Source: Elusimicrobiota bacterium
Lineage (GTDB): Bacteria; Elusimicrobiota; Elusimicrobia; Elusimicrobiales; UBA9959
Assembly: GCA_019135865.1 (NCBI GenBank)
Contig: JAGVVD010000058.1
Span: 62,001-126,000, forward strand
Direction: 5' to 3'
Length of the DNA stretch: 64,000 nucleotides
Position numbers and translations under genes: made by a program. This document shows positions 24,080 to 33,621 of the stretch, one piece after another (within the stretch, counting starts at the first letter, position 1; every line of letters begins with the position of its first letter). The notes beneath the pieces are model-generated. The model searched no databases. It saw only the letters and a list, made by a program, of their open reading frames with translations, and was not told the DNA's origin.

Positions 24080-25372
24080 TCAGACCCAGATGCCGGCGCT
24101 CTGGTCCACCGGAGCGTAGAAGTCGGCGCCGCAGGGGTCGTCCGGCAGGAACGGCCCGTATACCGGGCAGTTGTCGGTGGCGGGAGGCAGGCAGCAGCAG
24201 GGAGCGGCGCAGCTGCAGCCGCATTCCTCGCCGCAGCCCTGGTTGCCCATGTCGGTCCACTCCTGGTTCTGCAGGTCCTCCAGCCACTGTTCGTCCTCCG
24301 GGGAACTCATCAGTTGCACGTCGCCCCCGCCGTCGTCGTAGGAAGCCGGGGCCAGCGGCGCGTCGTCCTCCCCCCCCGCCGGCGCGCCGGGCCCGTTCTT
24401 ATTGGTCACACCGCTGAACATGGAATTGAGCATGCCATCGCTCATGCTGGCCAGCGCCTTCTTGGCCTGGTACTCCTTGTCCGCCGCCAGCGCCTTCTCG
24501 GTGCCTTCCCTGTCCGCGCTCGCCGTCTTTACGTCCGGCACGTCGAAGGCCGAAGCCCTGTCGGCGCTGATGTCCTGGTCGCGCAGGAACTTGGGTATGG
24601 AATTGGGGTCCACCACGTCCAGTTCCTTCTTCATCTTCTCGTCGTATTCCAGCGAAAGGCGCTCGCTGGAGGAGGAGCCGTCGAAGGAACGGGCCAGCAG
24701 GGTCCGCGCCGCGTCGTTGGAGGCCTCGCGCGCGCCCATGACCGAGCCGCGCCAGGCGCTGCGCAGGGCCTCGATGACGCCGCCCGAGCCTTTTTTGGAA
24801 GCGCCGGCCTTCACGCCGGTCTCGCCCGAGGCGGAGACAGCCAGTTTCGTGGCGCCGGACTGGAAAGCCGAAGACCCGGCCGCGCCGAGAGAGGACTTGG
24901 GGGGACCGCCGGCACCGCCGCGCTTGGTTGAGGAAAGGCCGGACGCCAGCCTGGGAGCGGGGCCGCCGGAACCGCCGGCGGAAGGGCCGGACCGGGACGG
25001 GCCGTCGGCGGCCGCCGCGGCCGCGGCAGCGCCGCCGCCGTCGCCGGCGAAAGCGCTTACCTTGCCGGAAGAGGGGCCTTTCTCGTACAGGCGGTCCTCG
25101 ACCTCCAGTTTGTAGCGCTCGTAGGAGGCCAGCGCGTCATCGTCCACGGCCTCGTCGGAAGAGAAGAACTCGTGCGCGCCGCCCGCGGCGCCGCCGCCGG
25201 CCGCGGCGAGCCCGGAAGAGGACAGGTCGCCCGCCTGCGGGCGGCCGGCCAGGTCCGAAGCCGCGTCCTTCATCACCGCGACGGCTATGATGCTGCCCAC
25301 CAGGAGGAAGCCGCCCACTGGCAGCAGCCAGAGGAAATTACCGGCACCCCGCTCTTTTTTCTTGTCCTGCAT
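24080..25372 (-). CDS. Single-pass membrane protein with Gly/Ala/Ser-rich stalk and Cys-rich tail
   Basis: 430 residues from the ATG at 25372, chosen because GGAGG lies 5 bases upstream; a frame extending to 25507 is rejected. Residues 1-15 are basic. A membrane helix (about 16-34, NFLWLLPVGGFLLVGSIIAV) is followed by a low-complexity Gly/Ala/Ser/Pro region with scattered charged stretches. The last 55 residues carry about ten cysteines (ECGCSCAAPCCC among them). No known family recognised. The tail could bind metal or be oxidatively cross-linked outside the membrane. It sits at the end of the pilus island, upstream of the S41-like gene. Confidence 0.75.
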   Translation of the reverse strand: MQDKKKERGAGNFLWLLPVGGFLLVGSIIAVAVMKDAASDLAGRPQAGDLSSSGLAAAGGGAAGGAHEFFSSDEAVDDDALASYERYKLEVEDRLYEKGPSSGKVSAFAGDGGGAAAAAAAADGPSRSGPSAGGSGGPAPRLASGLSSTKRGGAGGPPKSSLGAAGSSAFQSGATKLAVSASGETGVKAGASKKGSGGVIEALRSAWRGSVMGAREASNDAARTLLARSFDGSSSSERLSLEYDEKMKKELDVVDPNSIPKFLRDQDISADRASAFDVPDVKTASADREGTEKALAADKEYQAKKALASMSDGMLNSMFSGVTNKNGPGAPAGGEDDAPLAPASYDDGGGDVQLMSSPEDEQWLEDLQNQEWTDMGNQGCGEECGCSCAAPCCCLPPATDNCPVYGPFLPDDPCGADFYAPVDQSAGIWV

Positions 25373-25515
25373 AGATCCTCCGCGAACCCCGCTCACGCTT
25401 TCCGCGGCCCGCCGCGGACCGATAAAAAACGCCTGCGGCCGGGGGAATGGTGGGACCATCTCCGGGCCGCGCTCACGCTCGCCAATGTTATAGCAGACGA
25501 ACCGCAAAATTTCAA

Positions 25516-25610
25516 GGGGACGCTGATGATTAAATGACTAATTATTAACAATCCTCGGTTATAACGCGAGGTCCCTGTGGATAATTAGTCATTTAATCAT
25601 CAGCGTCCCC
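25516..25610. repeat. 95-bp palindromic element, copy 1 (30-bp perfect arms)
   Basis: The arms 25516-25545 and 25581-25610 are exact reverse complements, starting GGGGACGCTGAT and ending in an AT-rich stretch, around a 35-base loop. The arms are AT-rich inward, unlike the surrounding genes. A related element lies at 55972-56063. It sits 10 bases past the stop of the TadE-like gene, so it may also serve as a transcript end. It resembles REP/MITE-type hairpins; no transposase is nearby. Confidence 0.9.
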
Positions 25611-25620
25611 TACCCCTACC

Positions 25621-26187
25621 CTACTGCAGGCCGGGAAGGACGAACTGGATGGGACGGTCGCGGTTCGGCACGTACTTGACCACTTCGAGTTTCTTGCCGC
25701 CGCCGCAGATATAATCGTAGCCGTTGATACAGTCGTTGCCGTAGGGGTAGGCGCAGACGGTCTGCTTGGGATATTTGCAGAAGAGCCGCAGACCGGGCGG
25801 ACGGGTCTCCACGGAGATGGTCACCACGTTCCAGACCTGGGTCCTCTCTATATCCAGTTTTACCTGCCGCGCGTCCGTGCCGGAGCTGATATATCCCTGC
25901 ACCACCTTCTCTATGTCCTGTTTGAGCTTCTGGTCGTCCGGCGCGTAACCCACGTTGATGTGGGACTCCAGCTGCCAGCGGCGGCCCGCGTAGTACGAGG
26001 CTATCTCCATCTTCTGCACCAGCACCAGCAGCTGGAAGATCTTGATGGTGAGGAAAGCGATGATCATGAAGATGGGGAACAGCAGCACCACCTCCGTCAT
26101 CGCTTGCCCCCGCCTGAGCCGGGGCGCGCGGGGGCGAAGGCCGGAGAGTTCCAGCCTGGCCAGGAGATAGTGGAAGACGGACGGCAT
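25621..26187 (-). CDS. TadE-like pseudopilin
   Basis: 188 residues. A basic leader ends in LRRGQAMTEVVLLFPIFM, the TadE prepilin pattern with Glu at +5 after the Gly and a long hydrophobic helix. The remainder is a periplasmic domain with paired cysteines (CKYPKQTVCAYPYGNDC). It follows the TadG-like gene by only 4 bases. TadE proteins are minor pilins processed by a prepilin peptidase, which is not encoded in this window. Confidence 0.8.
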   Translation of the reverse strand: MPSVFHYLLARLELSGLRPRAPRLRRGQAMTEVVLLFPIFMIIAFLTIKIFQLLVLVQKMEIASYYAGRRWQLESHINVGYAPDDQKLKQDIEKVVQGYISSGTDARQVKLDIERTQVWNVVTISVETRPPGLRLFCKYPKQTVCAYPYGNDCINGYDYICGGGKKLEVVKYVPNRDRPIQFVLPGLQ

Positions 26188-26191
26188 GGCG

Positions 26192-27376
26192 CTACGGGTA
26201 GAGCCTCGTCTGGTATTTTGGCGTGGGGTTGGGCCAGACGCAGTTGTTCTTGCCCGACCAGCCGCCCCCCCACATGGCGGGGCACTGCGTGGCGATGCGC
26301 GCGTGGACGCAGGGCCTGCCGGTCTCGCTGCAGGCGGCCAGCGTGTCCAGCGGCACCTGGAAGTAATTGCCGCCCGCGTTCCAGCCCTGGAAGATCTCGA
26401 TCCCTTCGCCCAGCGTTTTAAGGGAGGATTTCTCCACCGACGCCACCTGGAAAAGGCCGGGGGAGGGCATGTCTATGTCGGGAGTTTCCACCAGCTGGTA
26501 CGGCGGTATGCCCGAGAGCGGCTTCTTGCAGAAGAACTTGAGCTTCTGTACGAAATGCATCGCGAAATTGCCGTTGCTCTTGCTGACGCGGTTGGAGATG
26601 AAGTTCTTGGGACCGGACCTGAGGCCGTCCTCGCCGCAGGCGGACGGGTTCTCCAGGCATTCCGGCGGGGAGGCATTGAGATAATAGGACTTGCGGAAAA
26701 AGTTGAAGTTCTCGGTCAGCCGCTTGAACACCGTGTACTGCGACTCCTGCACGGAACCCAGCAGCGTATAGACCTGGGCGTAGAACTTGTAGACGAAGCC
26801 GGAGGCCTCGTTCCAGAAGATCATGATGTACTGCCCCTGGTCCTGGGTGATCAGCACCAGGCGCTCGTTCAGTTCGTCGCCCGGCTGCAGGTCGTTGATG
26901 CCGGGCCGCAGGCTGTCGTCGTAGCGTATGTCCCATTTGGTATGGGAGTCCAGCGGTTTGGGCTGCACCTGGCGTTTCTCGTCCATGGGGTCCACGGACT
27001 TGGGGATGACGCCGTTCTCGTAGAGCATGTCGTAGAGGCAGACGTCCCCGGTGCCCTGGCTGCGCTGGTAGACGTGGTCCGTGCCCGGGGAGAGGGAGGG
27101 GCACTCGAAGGCCTCCTTGAAGATGCGGTAGGGGAAGGCGCCGTTGACGTAGGCCGTGCGGTTGAAGAAATTGGTGTAGTCGCCCATCTGGATGAAGGCG
27201 GCCGAGTCCACCGCGAACTGCTGGCGGATCTTCTCGCGCGAGATCTTGGCGGTCTCGAAGATAAGGTAGACGAAGAGCAGCAGCGTGGGGATGACGAAGA
27301 TCGAGGGAACGAGGACCTGGCCGGCCCTCTTCAGGCCGGCGAGTCCGGAGAGCTTCCCCGACCCGGTCCCGTCCAT
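26192..27376 (-). CDS. TadG/TadE-like minor pilin-type protein
   Basis: 394 residues. The N terminus has KRAGQVLVPSIFVIPTLLLFVYLIFETAK, a prepilin-like Gly followed by a single hydrophobic helix. The large extracytoplasmic domain has many aromatic residues and eight or so cysteines. The position between an Flp pilin and a TadE gene supports a pilus assembly role. Its exact family beyond TadE/G-like is uncertain. Confidence 0.7.
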   Translation of the reverse strand: MDGTGSGKLSGLAGLKRAGQVLVPSIFVIPTLLLFVYLIFETAKISREKIRQQFAVDSAAFIQMGDYTNFFNRTAYVNGAFPYRIFKEAFECPSLSPGTDHVYQRSQGTGDVCLYDMLYENGVIPKSVDPMDEKRQVQPKPLDSHTKWDIRYDDSLRPGINDLQPGDELNERLVLITQDQGQYIMIFWNEASGFVYKFYAQVYTLLGSVQESQYTVFKRLTENFNFFRKSYYLNASPPECLENPSACGEDGLRSGPKNFISNRVSKSNGNFAMHFVQKLKFFCKKPLSGIPPYQLVETPDIDMPSPGLFQVASVEKSSLKTLGEGIEIFQGWNAGGNYFQVPLDTLAACSETGRPCVHARIATQCPAMWGGGWSGKNNCVWPNPTPKYQTRLYP

Positions 27377-27388
27377 ATCCTTCCCCTC

Positions 27389-27589
27389 TCAGGAGGGCGT
27401 CCCTCCGCCTATGACCATGCCTATCAGGGTGAAAAAGCCGCCCAGGAACTTCCTGTGGAAGGCTATCCCCAGCATCAGCGCCACGCCTACCACGACGGCG
27501 AGCATCAGCATGTACTCGACCAGGGTCTGCCCCCGCCTCGGGCGCAGGCCCGGCCGCGGCAGGCAGTTCAAAAGGTCGAGTTCCATCAT
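27389..27589 (-). CDS. Flp-type pilin
   Basis: 66 residues. A 19-residue basic leader ends in RRGQTLVEYMLMLAVVVG, the type IVb Flp prepilin cleavage and Glu-Tyr motif. One hydrophobic helix and a short Gly-rich tail follow. It is the first gene behind the promoter at 27625-27653. A near twin is at 45396-45584. Confidence 0.85.
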   Translation of the reverse strand: MMELDLLNCLPRPGLRPRRGQTLVEYMLMLAVVVGVALMLGIAFHRKFLGGFFTLIGMVIGGGTPS

Positions 27590-27624
27590 CCCGGTTTTCC
27601 TTCCGCCGTCCTTCCCGTCACGAT

Positions 27625-27653
27625 GTTATACCACCGGAACGGGCTTTTTTCAA
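27625..27653 (-). promoter_or_regulatory. Sigma70-type promoter upstream of the Flp pilin gene
   Basis: The minus strand reads TTGAAA (27648-27653), a 17-base spacer, then TATAAC (27625-27630). The pilin start follows about 36 bases later. The rest of the 27590-27805 gap holds a hairpin with GGGCGCC/GGCGCCC arms (27696-27717) and a tandem GGATGGCGTCCCC repeat, with no gene seen. Confidence 0.75.
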
Positions 27654-27805
27654 TACCCTGGTATTATAGCGCGCGCGTGTTAAAGAAGTGTTGCGGGGCG
27701 CCAATGGAAAGGCGCCCGCCCGGGGCGGACGCCTCTTCGCGGCGGCCGGGGACCTGCGGACGCCGTGCGGGATGGCGTCCCCGGATGGCGTCCCCCGCCC
27801 GGCTT

Positions 27806-28483
27806 TTACCGGGCGCCGTCTTCCGGCGAGATCAGGCCCTTCTCTATGGCCTTGACCACCGCCTCGGTGCGGTTGTTGACGCCCAGCTTCTGGAAGATGC
27901 TGTTGAGGTGGTTCTTGACCGTCTTCACGGAGCAGCCGAGCTCGGCGGCTATCTCCTTGTTGCTCTTGCCCTTGCCGAGCAGCGCCATCACCTTTATTTC
28001 GGTGGCGGTCAGCGAGTCCGGGGCGCTGTCGTAGCCGCCGGGGCCCATCTGGCGCAGGCCCTGTATCAGCTTGCCCATGATGGGCTGCGGGATCATGACG
28101 CCCTCGCTGTTGAACGTCTTGAGCGCGTGGACCAGTTCGCTGGCGGGGAGCATCTTGGACAGGTAGCCGTTGGCGCCGGCCTGTATGGCCTCGGTGATAT
28201 GCGCCTCGTCCTCGTAGGAGGAGAGGATCAGCACGTTCGTCGACGGGCAGTCCTTGCGGATGATGCGGGTGGCCGAGACGCCGTCCATCTGGGGCAGCTT
28301 TATGTCCATCAGGATCACGTCCGGCTTTATCTTCTTGGCCATGGAGACGGCCTCGGGGCCGTTGGAGGCCTCGCCTACCACCTCTATGCCTTTCTCGTCC
28401 TCCAGGAGGTCCTTTATACCCTCCCGGAAAAGGGTCTGGTCGTCCGCTATCAGCACCGTCACCGTCTTTTTGGGGCTTGCCAT
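27806..28483 (-). CDS. NarL/FixJ-type response regulator
   Basis: 225 residues. The receiver (1-125) has DD at 14-15 (LIADDQTLF), the phosphoacceptor Asp in VILMDIKLP and the signalling LSSYEDE and YLSK segments. Residues about 155-215 are a LuxR-type HTH (LTATEIKVMALLGKGKSNKEIA). SD AAGGAG lies 8 bases before the ATG. It directly follows two histidine kinase genes, so one of them is the likely partner. Confidence 0.9.
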   Translation of the reverse strand: MASPKKTVTVLIADDQTLFREGIKDLLEDEKGIEVVGEASNGPEAVSMAKKIKPDVILMDIKLPQMDGVSATRIIRKDCPSTNVLILSSYEDEAHITEAIQAGANGYLSKMLPASELVHALKTFNSEGVMIPQPIMGKLIQGLRQMGPGGYDSAPDSLTATEIKVMALLGKGKSNKEIAAELGCSVKTVKNHLNSIFQKLGVNNRTEAVVKAIEKGLISPEDGAR

Positions 28484-28564
28484 ATTTCTAGCTCCTTACT
28501 TTGTTTTCTCCGCCGGGCCCCGCGGGAACGCCATGCCGCATGGTGTCCCCTCCGTCCCCGGCGT

Positions 28565-29752
28565 TCACTGCTGCTGGGCGGGCGGCAGCTGCCTGGGCAG
28601 CTGCTGCGACCGGGGCGCGCCCTCTTTCTGGGACCCTTCCTTGGCGAAAGGGATGGTGAACCTGAAGGAAGAACCTTTCCCCTCTCCCTCCGACTCCACC
28701 CAAATCCGGCCGTCGTGGCTCTGGATGATCTCCCTGGAGATGCTCAGGCCGAGGCCGAGCCGGCCGTGCGGCGACTTGCCGCCCTCCGGCTGGTAAAAGC
28801 TCTGGAAAAGTTTGGTCAGCACGTCGGGCGGTATGCCTTCGCCGTTGTCGGTCACCGAGACGCAGACCGAATCCTCCATCTTCTCCACGAAAACGGTTAT
28901 CTTTCCCCCGCGCGGCGTGTGGCGGATGCCGTTCTCGAGAAGGTTGAGCAGCACCTGGCCGATGCGGCGCCTGTCGGCGCAGACCATCTTGAGGCCCTCG
29001 CCTATATTGTAGTCGATCGAGATGCTCTTCTGCTGCGCGCGGGCCCTGGGCCCGGCGACGAGCTCGGCGACCAGCTTGTCCATCTCGAAATAGTTCTTCT
29101 CCAGCCGGAACTTGCCCTGCTCGATGGAGGCCCAGTCCACCAGGTCGCCTATCAGCCGCGAGATCTGCGTGATGCTCGCGGTGATGAAGTCCATCTTCTT
29201 CTTCTGGTCGTCGCTGGGCTTTATCGTGCCGGCGAGCATCTCGAAGCTGATCTGCAGCGTCATCAGCGAATTGGAGAGGTCGTGCGAGGCCATCGACAGG
29301 AACTTCGACTTCATGTTGTTGAGGCGGTCGAGCTGCTCGTTGTTGCGCCGCAGCATGTCGATGAGGCGCTTGTTCTCCTGCTCGAGGTAGAGCTTCTCCT
29401 CGGCCTTCTTGATGGCGCGGCGCAGGTAGTTGAAATCGACGGGCTTTATCAGGAAGTCGTAGACCGACTCCTGGATGGCCTTGACGGCGGTGTCGAGCGA
29501 GGCGTGCGCCGTCATCATCAGGATCTGGCTGTCGGTATTGAGCTTGCGGATGTCCTTGATGACCTCGATGCCGGTCTTGTCGGTCAGGTTGAAGTCCATC
29601 AGGATGACGTGGAAGAAGTCCGAGACCACCATCTTCATGGCCTCGGCGCCGGAAGCCGCCTCGAACACCTGGTAGCCCTCCATTTCCAGGAGGTCGCGGA
29701 GCGTCTCGCGCAGGTGCGAGTCGTCGTCGGTGATGAGTATCTTGCTTCCCAT
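28565..29752 (-). CDS. Hybrid receiver-histidine kinase
   Basis: 395 residues from the ATG at 29752. An N-terminal receiver (ILITDDDSHLRE, phospho-Asp in VILMDFNLTDK, and K in FLIKPVD) is followed by a coiled linker and a HisKA domain with SMASHDLSNSLMTL. The HATPase domain has N-box ENGIRHTPRGG, DNGEGIPPD and GLGLSISREI. The C-terminal tail is Q/P-rich. No membrane segments, so it is cytoplasmic and probably receives phosphate from the upstream membrane kinase. Both His and Asp sites are intact. Confidence 0.85.
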   Translation of the reverse strand: MGSKILITDDDSHLRETLRDLLEMEGYQVFEAASGAEAMKMVVSDFFHVILMDFNLTDKTGIEVIKDIRKLNTDSQILMMTAHASLDTAVKAIQESVYDFLIKPVDFNYLRRAIKKAEEKLYLEQENKRLIDMLRRNNEQLDRLNNMKSKFLSMASHDLSNSLMTLQISFEMLAGTIKPSDDQKKKMDFITASITQISRLIGDLVDWASIEQGKFRLEKNYFEMDKLVAELVAGPRARAQQKSISIDYNIGEGLKMVCADRRRIGQVLLNLLENGIRHTPRGGKITVFVEKMEDSVCVSVTDNGEGIPPDVLTKLFQSFYQPEGGKSPHGRLGLGLSISREIIQSHDGRIWVESEGEGKGSSFRFTIPFAKEGSQKEGAPRSQQLPRQLPPAQQQ

Positions 29753-29818
29753 GGGAAAAAAGCCCCGTAAAACCCGGCGGGGCATCTCCCCGCCCGTCCC
29801 CCGCGGGCTCCATCTGAA

Positions 29819-31702
29819 TTATTGCTTATTTTGAGTAATGTTTACAATAGGCAGGTAGATCTTGAAGCAGGTGCCCTTGCCGACGGTGCTGACCACCTCG
29901 ACCTTGCCCTTGTGGCCGTCCACCGCCTTCTTGACCACGGCCAGGCCCAGGCCGGTGCCGCGGGCCTTGGTGGTGAAGAACGGGGCGAAGATCTTCTCCA
30001 GGACGTCCTTCGGAATGCCGGGGCCTTCGTCCTCGATATCGACGCGCACCCAGTCCGGCGAGACGACCTCGCTGCGGACATAGACGCGTCCGCGCTCGGG
30101 CATGACCTCGATGCCGTTCTTTATCAGGTTGCGCAGGGCCTGCGTGAGCTGGTCGGCGTCTATATTGACGCCGGGATTGGAGGGGTCGAACTGTTTGACC
30201 AGTTCCACGTGCGGCGGGAACGGGAACGACATCGTCAGGTCCTCCAGGTAGGCGTTCAGGTGGGCGGGCTTGAGGTTGAACTCGCGCGTCCTGGCGAAAC
30301 CCAGGATCTCGTCTATGATGCCGTTGGCCTGGCGTATCTCGGATTCGATTATCGAGATGTGCTTGAGCATCTTGGGGTCCGTCGGCTGCTGCATGCCCCC
30401 CAGCTTGGTCTTGATGAAATAGACGGAGTTGTTGATGACGGCCAGCGGGTTGCGGATCTCGTGGCCTACGACGGAGGACATCTGCCCGATGGCGGCCAGG
30501 CGCTCCTTCTTGATCAGCTCGTCCTGGGCGCTCCTGAGCTCGCGGGTGCGGGCCTCGACGCGGTTCTCGAGGCTGCGGTTGAGGCGCTCGAGCTCGTCCT
30601 TGGCGGACATGATCTCGGCCGTCTTGACCTTGAGCGACTCGCTCATCTGCATGAAAGTGTGCGCCAGTTCGCCGATCTCGTCGTTGGGCATGCTGAGGTC
30701 GGGCAGGTAGTCGAAGTCGCCCTCGCCCAGCTTTATCGCCGCCTCGCGCAGCGCCTGTATGGGCTGGGCTATGACCAGCGAGACGGCGTAGCCGAGGATC
30801 AGCACGAACAGGAAGACGTAGCCGCCCATCTTGTAGGTGCGCTTGAGCATGTCCGCCGAGGCCTGGTAGGCGACCGAGACCGAGCGCTGGATGTAAACGA
30901 CCCAGCCCAGTTCCTCGGCCTCGGCGAAGGCGCCCAGCACGCGCTCGCCGTTGTCGAGCAGGATCTCCCCCCCTCCGGTCCTGGCGTCGTTCTGCAGCAG
31001 GATCTTGAGCACGTCCTCGGGAAGCCTGGCGTCGGACTTGTAGACCTCGTCGAGGTTGGAATGGGCCACCAGGAAGCCGCTCGAATCGATGACGGCGGCC
31101 TGGGTGTGCGTGTTCTCCGGGAAACTGGTCTTCAGGATGCCCGAGAGGCCGTTGAGGCTGAGCTTGGCCAGCACGGCGCCGACGGCCCTGTTGTCGGAGG
31201 GGCTGACGATCTGTATCCCCACGGTCAGCGTCGGGTAGGACCCCATGTAGCGTTCGAGCCCGCCGATGAACTCGCCCCGCGTCACCGCCTTCTGGAAAAT
31301 GCCGTCGTTGGAAAAATCGCGCAGCTTGGTGTCCTTGAGGAAACGGCCGATGCGGATCGTCTCCTGGCCGTCCGCGGCCACGACGGAGATCTCGAGGAAC
31401 GCCGCGTGCAGCTGCATAATGTTGTTCACCATGTTCTTCTGCTTCTCGACGTCCATGCCGACGAAGTCGCTCAGGTGGGCCGCGTCGTAGAGCACGTTGC
31501 GGAAGGAGGTGATATAGGTCGAGACCGTGTCGACGAAGCCGACGGCGAGGGATTCCTGGTCGCGCGTGATGGCCTTGTTCAGCGTGACCTGCATCAGGTT
31601 GACGAGGTAGTAGCCTACGACGCCCAGCGGCACCAGCGAGACCAGCAGGAACACGAACAGGAACTTGTAGAACAGCCGGCCTCTTTTCCTTCTCTGCGTC
31701 AT
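29819..31702 (-). CDS. Membrane histidine kinase with Cache-type sensor domain
   Basis: 627 residues. TM1 (about 11-33) and TM2 (about 292-312) flank a periplasmic dCache-like domain of about 260 residues. HAMP ([20 protein letters not shown]), a coiled coil, HisKA ([17 protein letters not shown]) and HATPase ([30 protein letters not shown]) follow. All catalytic boxes are present. The ligand is unknown. It lies in the signalling block inside the Tad island. Confidence 0.88.
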   Translation of the reverse strand: MTQRRKRGRLFYKFLFVFLLVSLVPLGVVGYYLVNLMQVTLNKAITRDQESLAVGFVDTVSTYITSFRNVLYDAAHLSDFVGMDVEKQKNMVNNIMQLHAAFLEISVVAADGQETIRIGRFLKDTKLRDFSNDGIFQKAVTRGEFIGGLERYMGSYPTLTVGIQIVSPSDNRAVGAVLAKLSLNGLSGILKTSFPENTHTQAAVIDSSGFLVAHSNLDEVYKSDARLPEDVLKILLQNDARTGGGEILLDNGERVLGAFAEAEELGWVVYIQRSVSVAYQASADMLKRTYKMGGYVFLFVLILGYAVSLVIAQPIQALREAAIKLGEGDFDYLPDLSMPNDEIGELAHTFMQMSESLKVKTAEIMSAKDELERLNRSLENRVEARTRELRSAQDELIKKERLAAIGQMSSVVGHEIRNPLAVINNSVYFIKTKLGGMQQPTDPKMLKHISIIESEIRQANGIIDEILGFARTREFNLKPAHLNAYLEDLTMSFPFPPHVELVKQFDPSNPGVNIDADQLTQALRNLIKNGIEVMPERGRVYVRSEVVSPDWVRVDIEDEGPGIPKDVLEKIFAPFFTTKARGTGLGLAVVKKAVDGHKGKVEVVSTVGKGTCFKIYLPIVNITQNKQ

Positions 31703-31800
31703 AATGAAAGGATTCTCCGTGGATCGGGCGTCCCGCGCGCCGCCACGGATATTATCACAAAACCGTGTTTCCGAAATATTTCTTTATTGAGGAAACGGCG

Positions 31801-33237
31801 TTATTGGGAACAGCCCTGGCCCGGCGGCGGAGCGCTGCCCGTCACCTTCTCGAAGCCCTTGACCTGCGCCAGGCCGCCCAGGCCGGTGACCAGCAGGCGC
31901 CCCTCCACCAGGAAGGTCGGGGAGGTGCCTATCCCCAGCTCGTTCGAGCGTTTGACGTTCTCGGCCAGCAGACGCTTGCCCTCTTCGAAACCGGCGGAGA
32001 CCTTCGCCGGGTCCACGCCGGCGGCCTCGGCCGCGCTCTCCCACCTGCTGGACATCACGTCCTTGTTGCGCTCGGCCAGGTAGGCGTAGAACTTGTCCGG
32101 GAAAGTCTTCATGATGAAGAGCTGGCGGGCGTTCTCCTCCCACTCGGGGGTGCCGTGCAGGCTCTTGAAGGAGAGGCCGCCCTTCCCGTCGTCGGCGGCG
32201 TCGGCGATGTAGCGGATGACGATGTCGGTGCCTTTCGGCAGCAGGCCTTTGCTCCGCGCGTCGATCAGCGCGTTGGCGGCCTGCACCCCGAAGGGGCACT
32301 GGCTCATCGTGAAAAGCTCCAGCGTGCCCGGGGTCCGCTTCGCGCCCGGCAGCAGCGACTTGCGCCCCTTGTCGTAATAGACGAAGTTCTTCCCCGCCTC
32401 CTCGAAGGCGCCGGCCTGTATGGCCTGGCCGAAGGCCTTGCGCACTTCCGGCGTATCCTCCAGGAGATAGGCGGGCAGCGATCTCGGGGACTTGAGCAGC
32501 TTGCGCGCCGCGGCGGAGGCGTAATCCAGTTCTTCGGGCCTGAGGTCCGCGAAATAGCGCTTGAAGGCGCCGGTCACGGCGGGGTCGCCGGCTATGCCGT
32601 CCTTTTCCGAGCCCAGCACCCGCAGCTTGGGGGTGCGGGCCGCGGCCGCCGGTCCGCCCTGGGGGGCCGCGGCGGCGGGTCTATAGAGGCGCTCGGCCTC
32701 GGGCAGGGCGGCGTTGACCGCGGCATAGAGGTCCAGCAGGCGCTGCCCTCCCCCGTAAGGCTTGCCGTCTATGTAGAGGGCGGTGGACTCCGCCTTGCGC
32801 GCCGAGGCGCGTTCGTAAAGGCCGCCCAGCAGCTTCTCGCGGGCTTCGGAGGACTTCTTTCCCAGCTCGTCGGGGTCCAGGCCGGCGAACAGGGCCGCGT
32901 CGCGCCAGCCGTCGGCCCAGGGGCTCAGGGAGCGGGCGTTGAGATAGTTGAACAGCGCCTCCGGTTTCCCGGCCGAGATCCAGGCTATCCTGGCCGACTC
33001 CTCCAGTTCCGGCTCGCCGCGCTTGGAGACCCAGCCCGCCTCCCCTTTGGAGACCAGCGGCAGCACCTCCAGCTTCGCGGCCGGCAGGCGCCGGCGGGCG
33101 GCGTCGGCCATGAAGAACCACTGCCAGCTCTGGCCGTCCATCGCCTCGAAATAGAGTTCCAGGGACGGGCCCGCGGCGCGGGCGGGAGCGGCCTGGAAAG
33201 AGCAGGCGAGGAACAGAGCGGGCAGCAGGCGCTTCAT
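31801..33237 (-). CDS. Secreted thioredoxin-fold protein with a single-Cys CPFG active site
   Basis: 478 residues. A signal peptide (1-21) is followed by an N-terminal thioredoxin-like region without CxxC, then a helical linker. A C-terminal DsbA/GILT-like domain has FTMSQCPFGVQ in place of CxxC and a cis-Pro loop GTSPTFLVEG. Only the first active-site Cys is kept, so it is more likely an isomerase, a mixed-disulfide carrier or a binding protein than a classic oxidase. It overlaps the receiver gene upstream by 4 bases. The Cys-rich pilus proteins nearby are possible clients. Confidence 0.7.
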   Translation of the reverse strand: MKRLLPALFLACSFQAAPARAAGPSLELYFEAMDGQSWQWFFMADAARRRLPAAKLEVLPLVSKGEAGWVSKRGEPELEESARIAWISAGKPEALFNYLNARSLSPWADGWRDAALFAGLDPDELGKKSSEAREKLLGGLYERASARKAESTALYIDGKPYGGGQRLLDLYAAVNAALPEAERLYRPAAAAPQGGPAAAARTPKLRVLGSEKDGIAGDPAVTGAFKRYFADLRPEELDYASAAARKLLKSPRSLPAYLLEDTPEVRKAFGQAIQAGAFEEAGKNFVYYDKGRKSLLPGAKRTPGTLELFTMSQCPFGVQAANALIDARSKGLLPKGTDIVIRYIADAADDGKGGLSFKSLHGTPEWEENARQLFIMKTFPDKFYAYLAERNKDVMSSRWESAAEAAGVDPAKVSAGFEEGKRLLAENVKRSNELGIGTSPTFLVEGRLLVTGLGGLAQVKGFEKVTGSAPPPGQGCSQ

Positions 33238-33608
33238 TTGCCCTTCCTGGACAGCAGCTGCCTGATGCGGATGGAGAGTTCCTGGATGTCGAAGGGCTTG
33301 GTGATGTACTCGTCCGCGCCCAGCTCGAAACCCTGGGTCTTCTCCTCGGCGGAGAGGAAGCGCCCGGTCATCATGATGAGCACGAAGTCCCTGGAGTGCT
33401 TGCGCAGTTCCTGGCAGATCTGGAACCCGCTGAAGTCGGGCAGCTGTATGTCCATGATGACCACGTCGGGATCGTGCTTCTTGGCCAGGTCGATGCCGGC
33501 CCTGGCGTTGGCCGCCTCGGAGCAGGAGAACCCCTCGGCGTCCAGGACCTCCGCGAGGCCTTCCCTGAGATGGGCGTCGTCGTCTATTATCAGGACTTTG
33601 TGGGACAT
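33234..33608 (-). CDS. Stand-alone response regulator receiver
   Basis: 124 residues, a receiver domain only: IIDDDAHLRE, phospho-Asp in VVIMDIQLPD, MMTGRF and YITKPFD are all present. With no output domain it could act as a phosphate shuttle like Spo0F/CheY or as a sink. It lies between a regulator whose own receiver lacks the phospho-Asp and the thioredoxin-like gene. Confidence 0.88.
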   Translation of the reverse strand: MSHKVLIIDDDAHLREGLAEVLDAEGFSCSEAANARAGIDLAKKHDPDVVIMDIQLPDFSGFQICQELRKHSRDFVLIMMTGRFLSAEEKTQGFELGADEYITKPFDIQELSIRIRQLLSRKGK

Positions 33609-33621
33609 TCTGGGACCTCCG

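Noticed and set aside
26186-29770. 1,194-codon plus-strand open frame
   Set aside because: It crosses several well-supported minus-strand genes (pilus, response regulator, kinase) in antisense.
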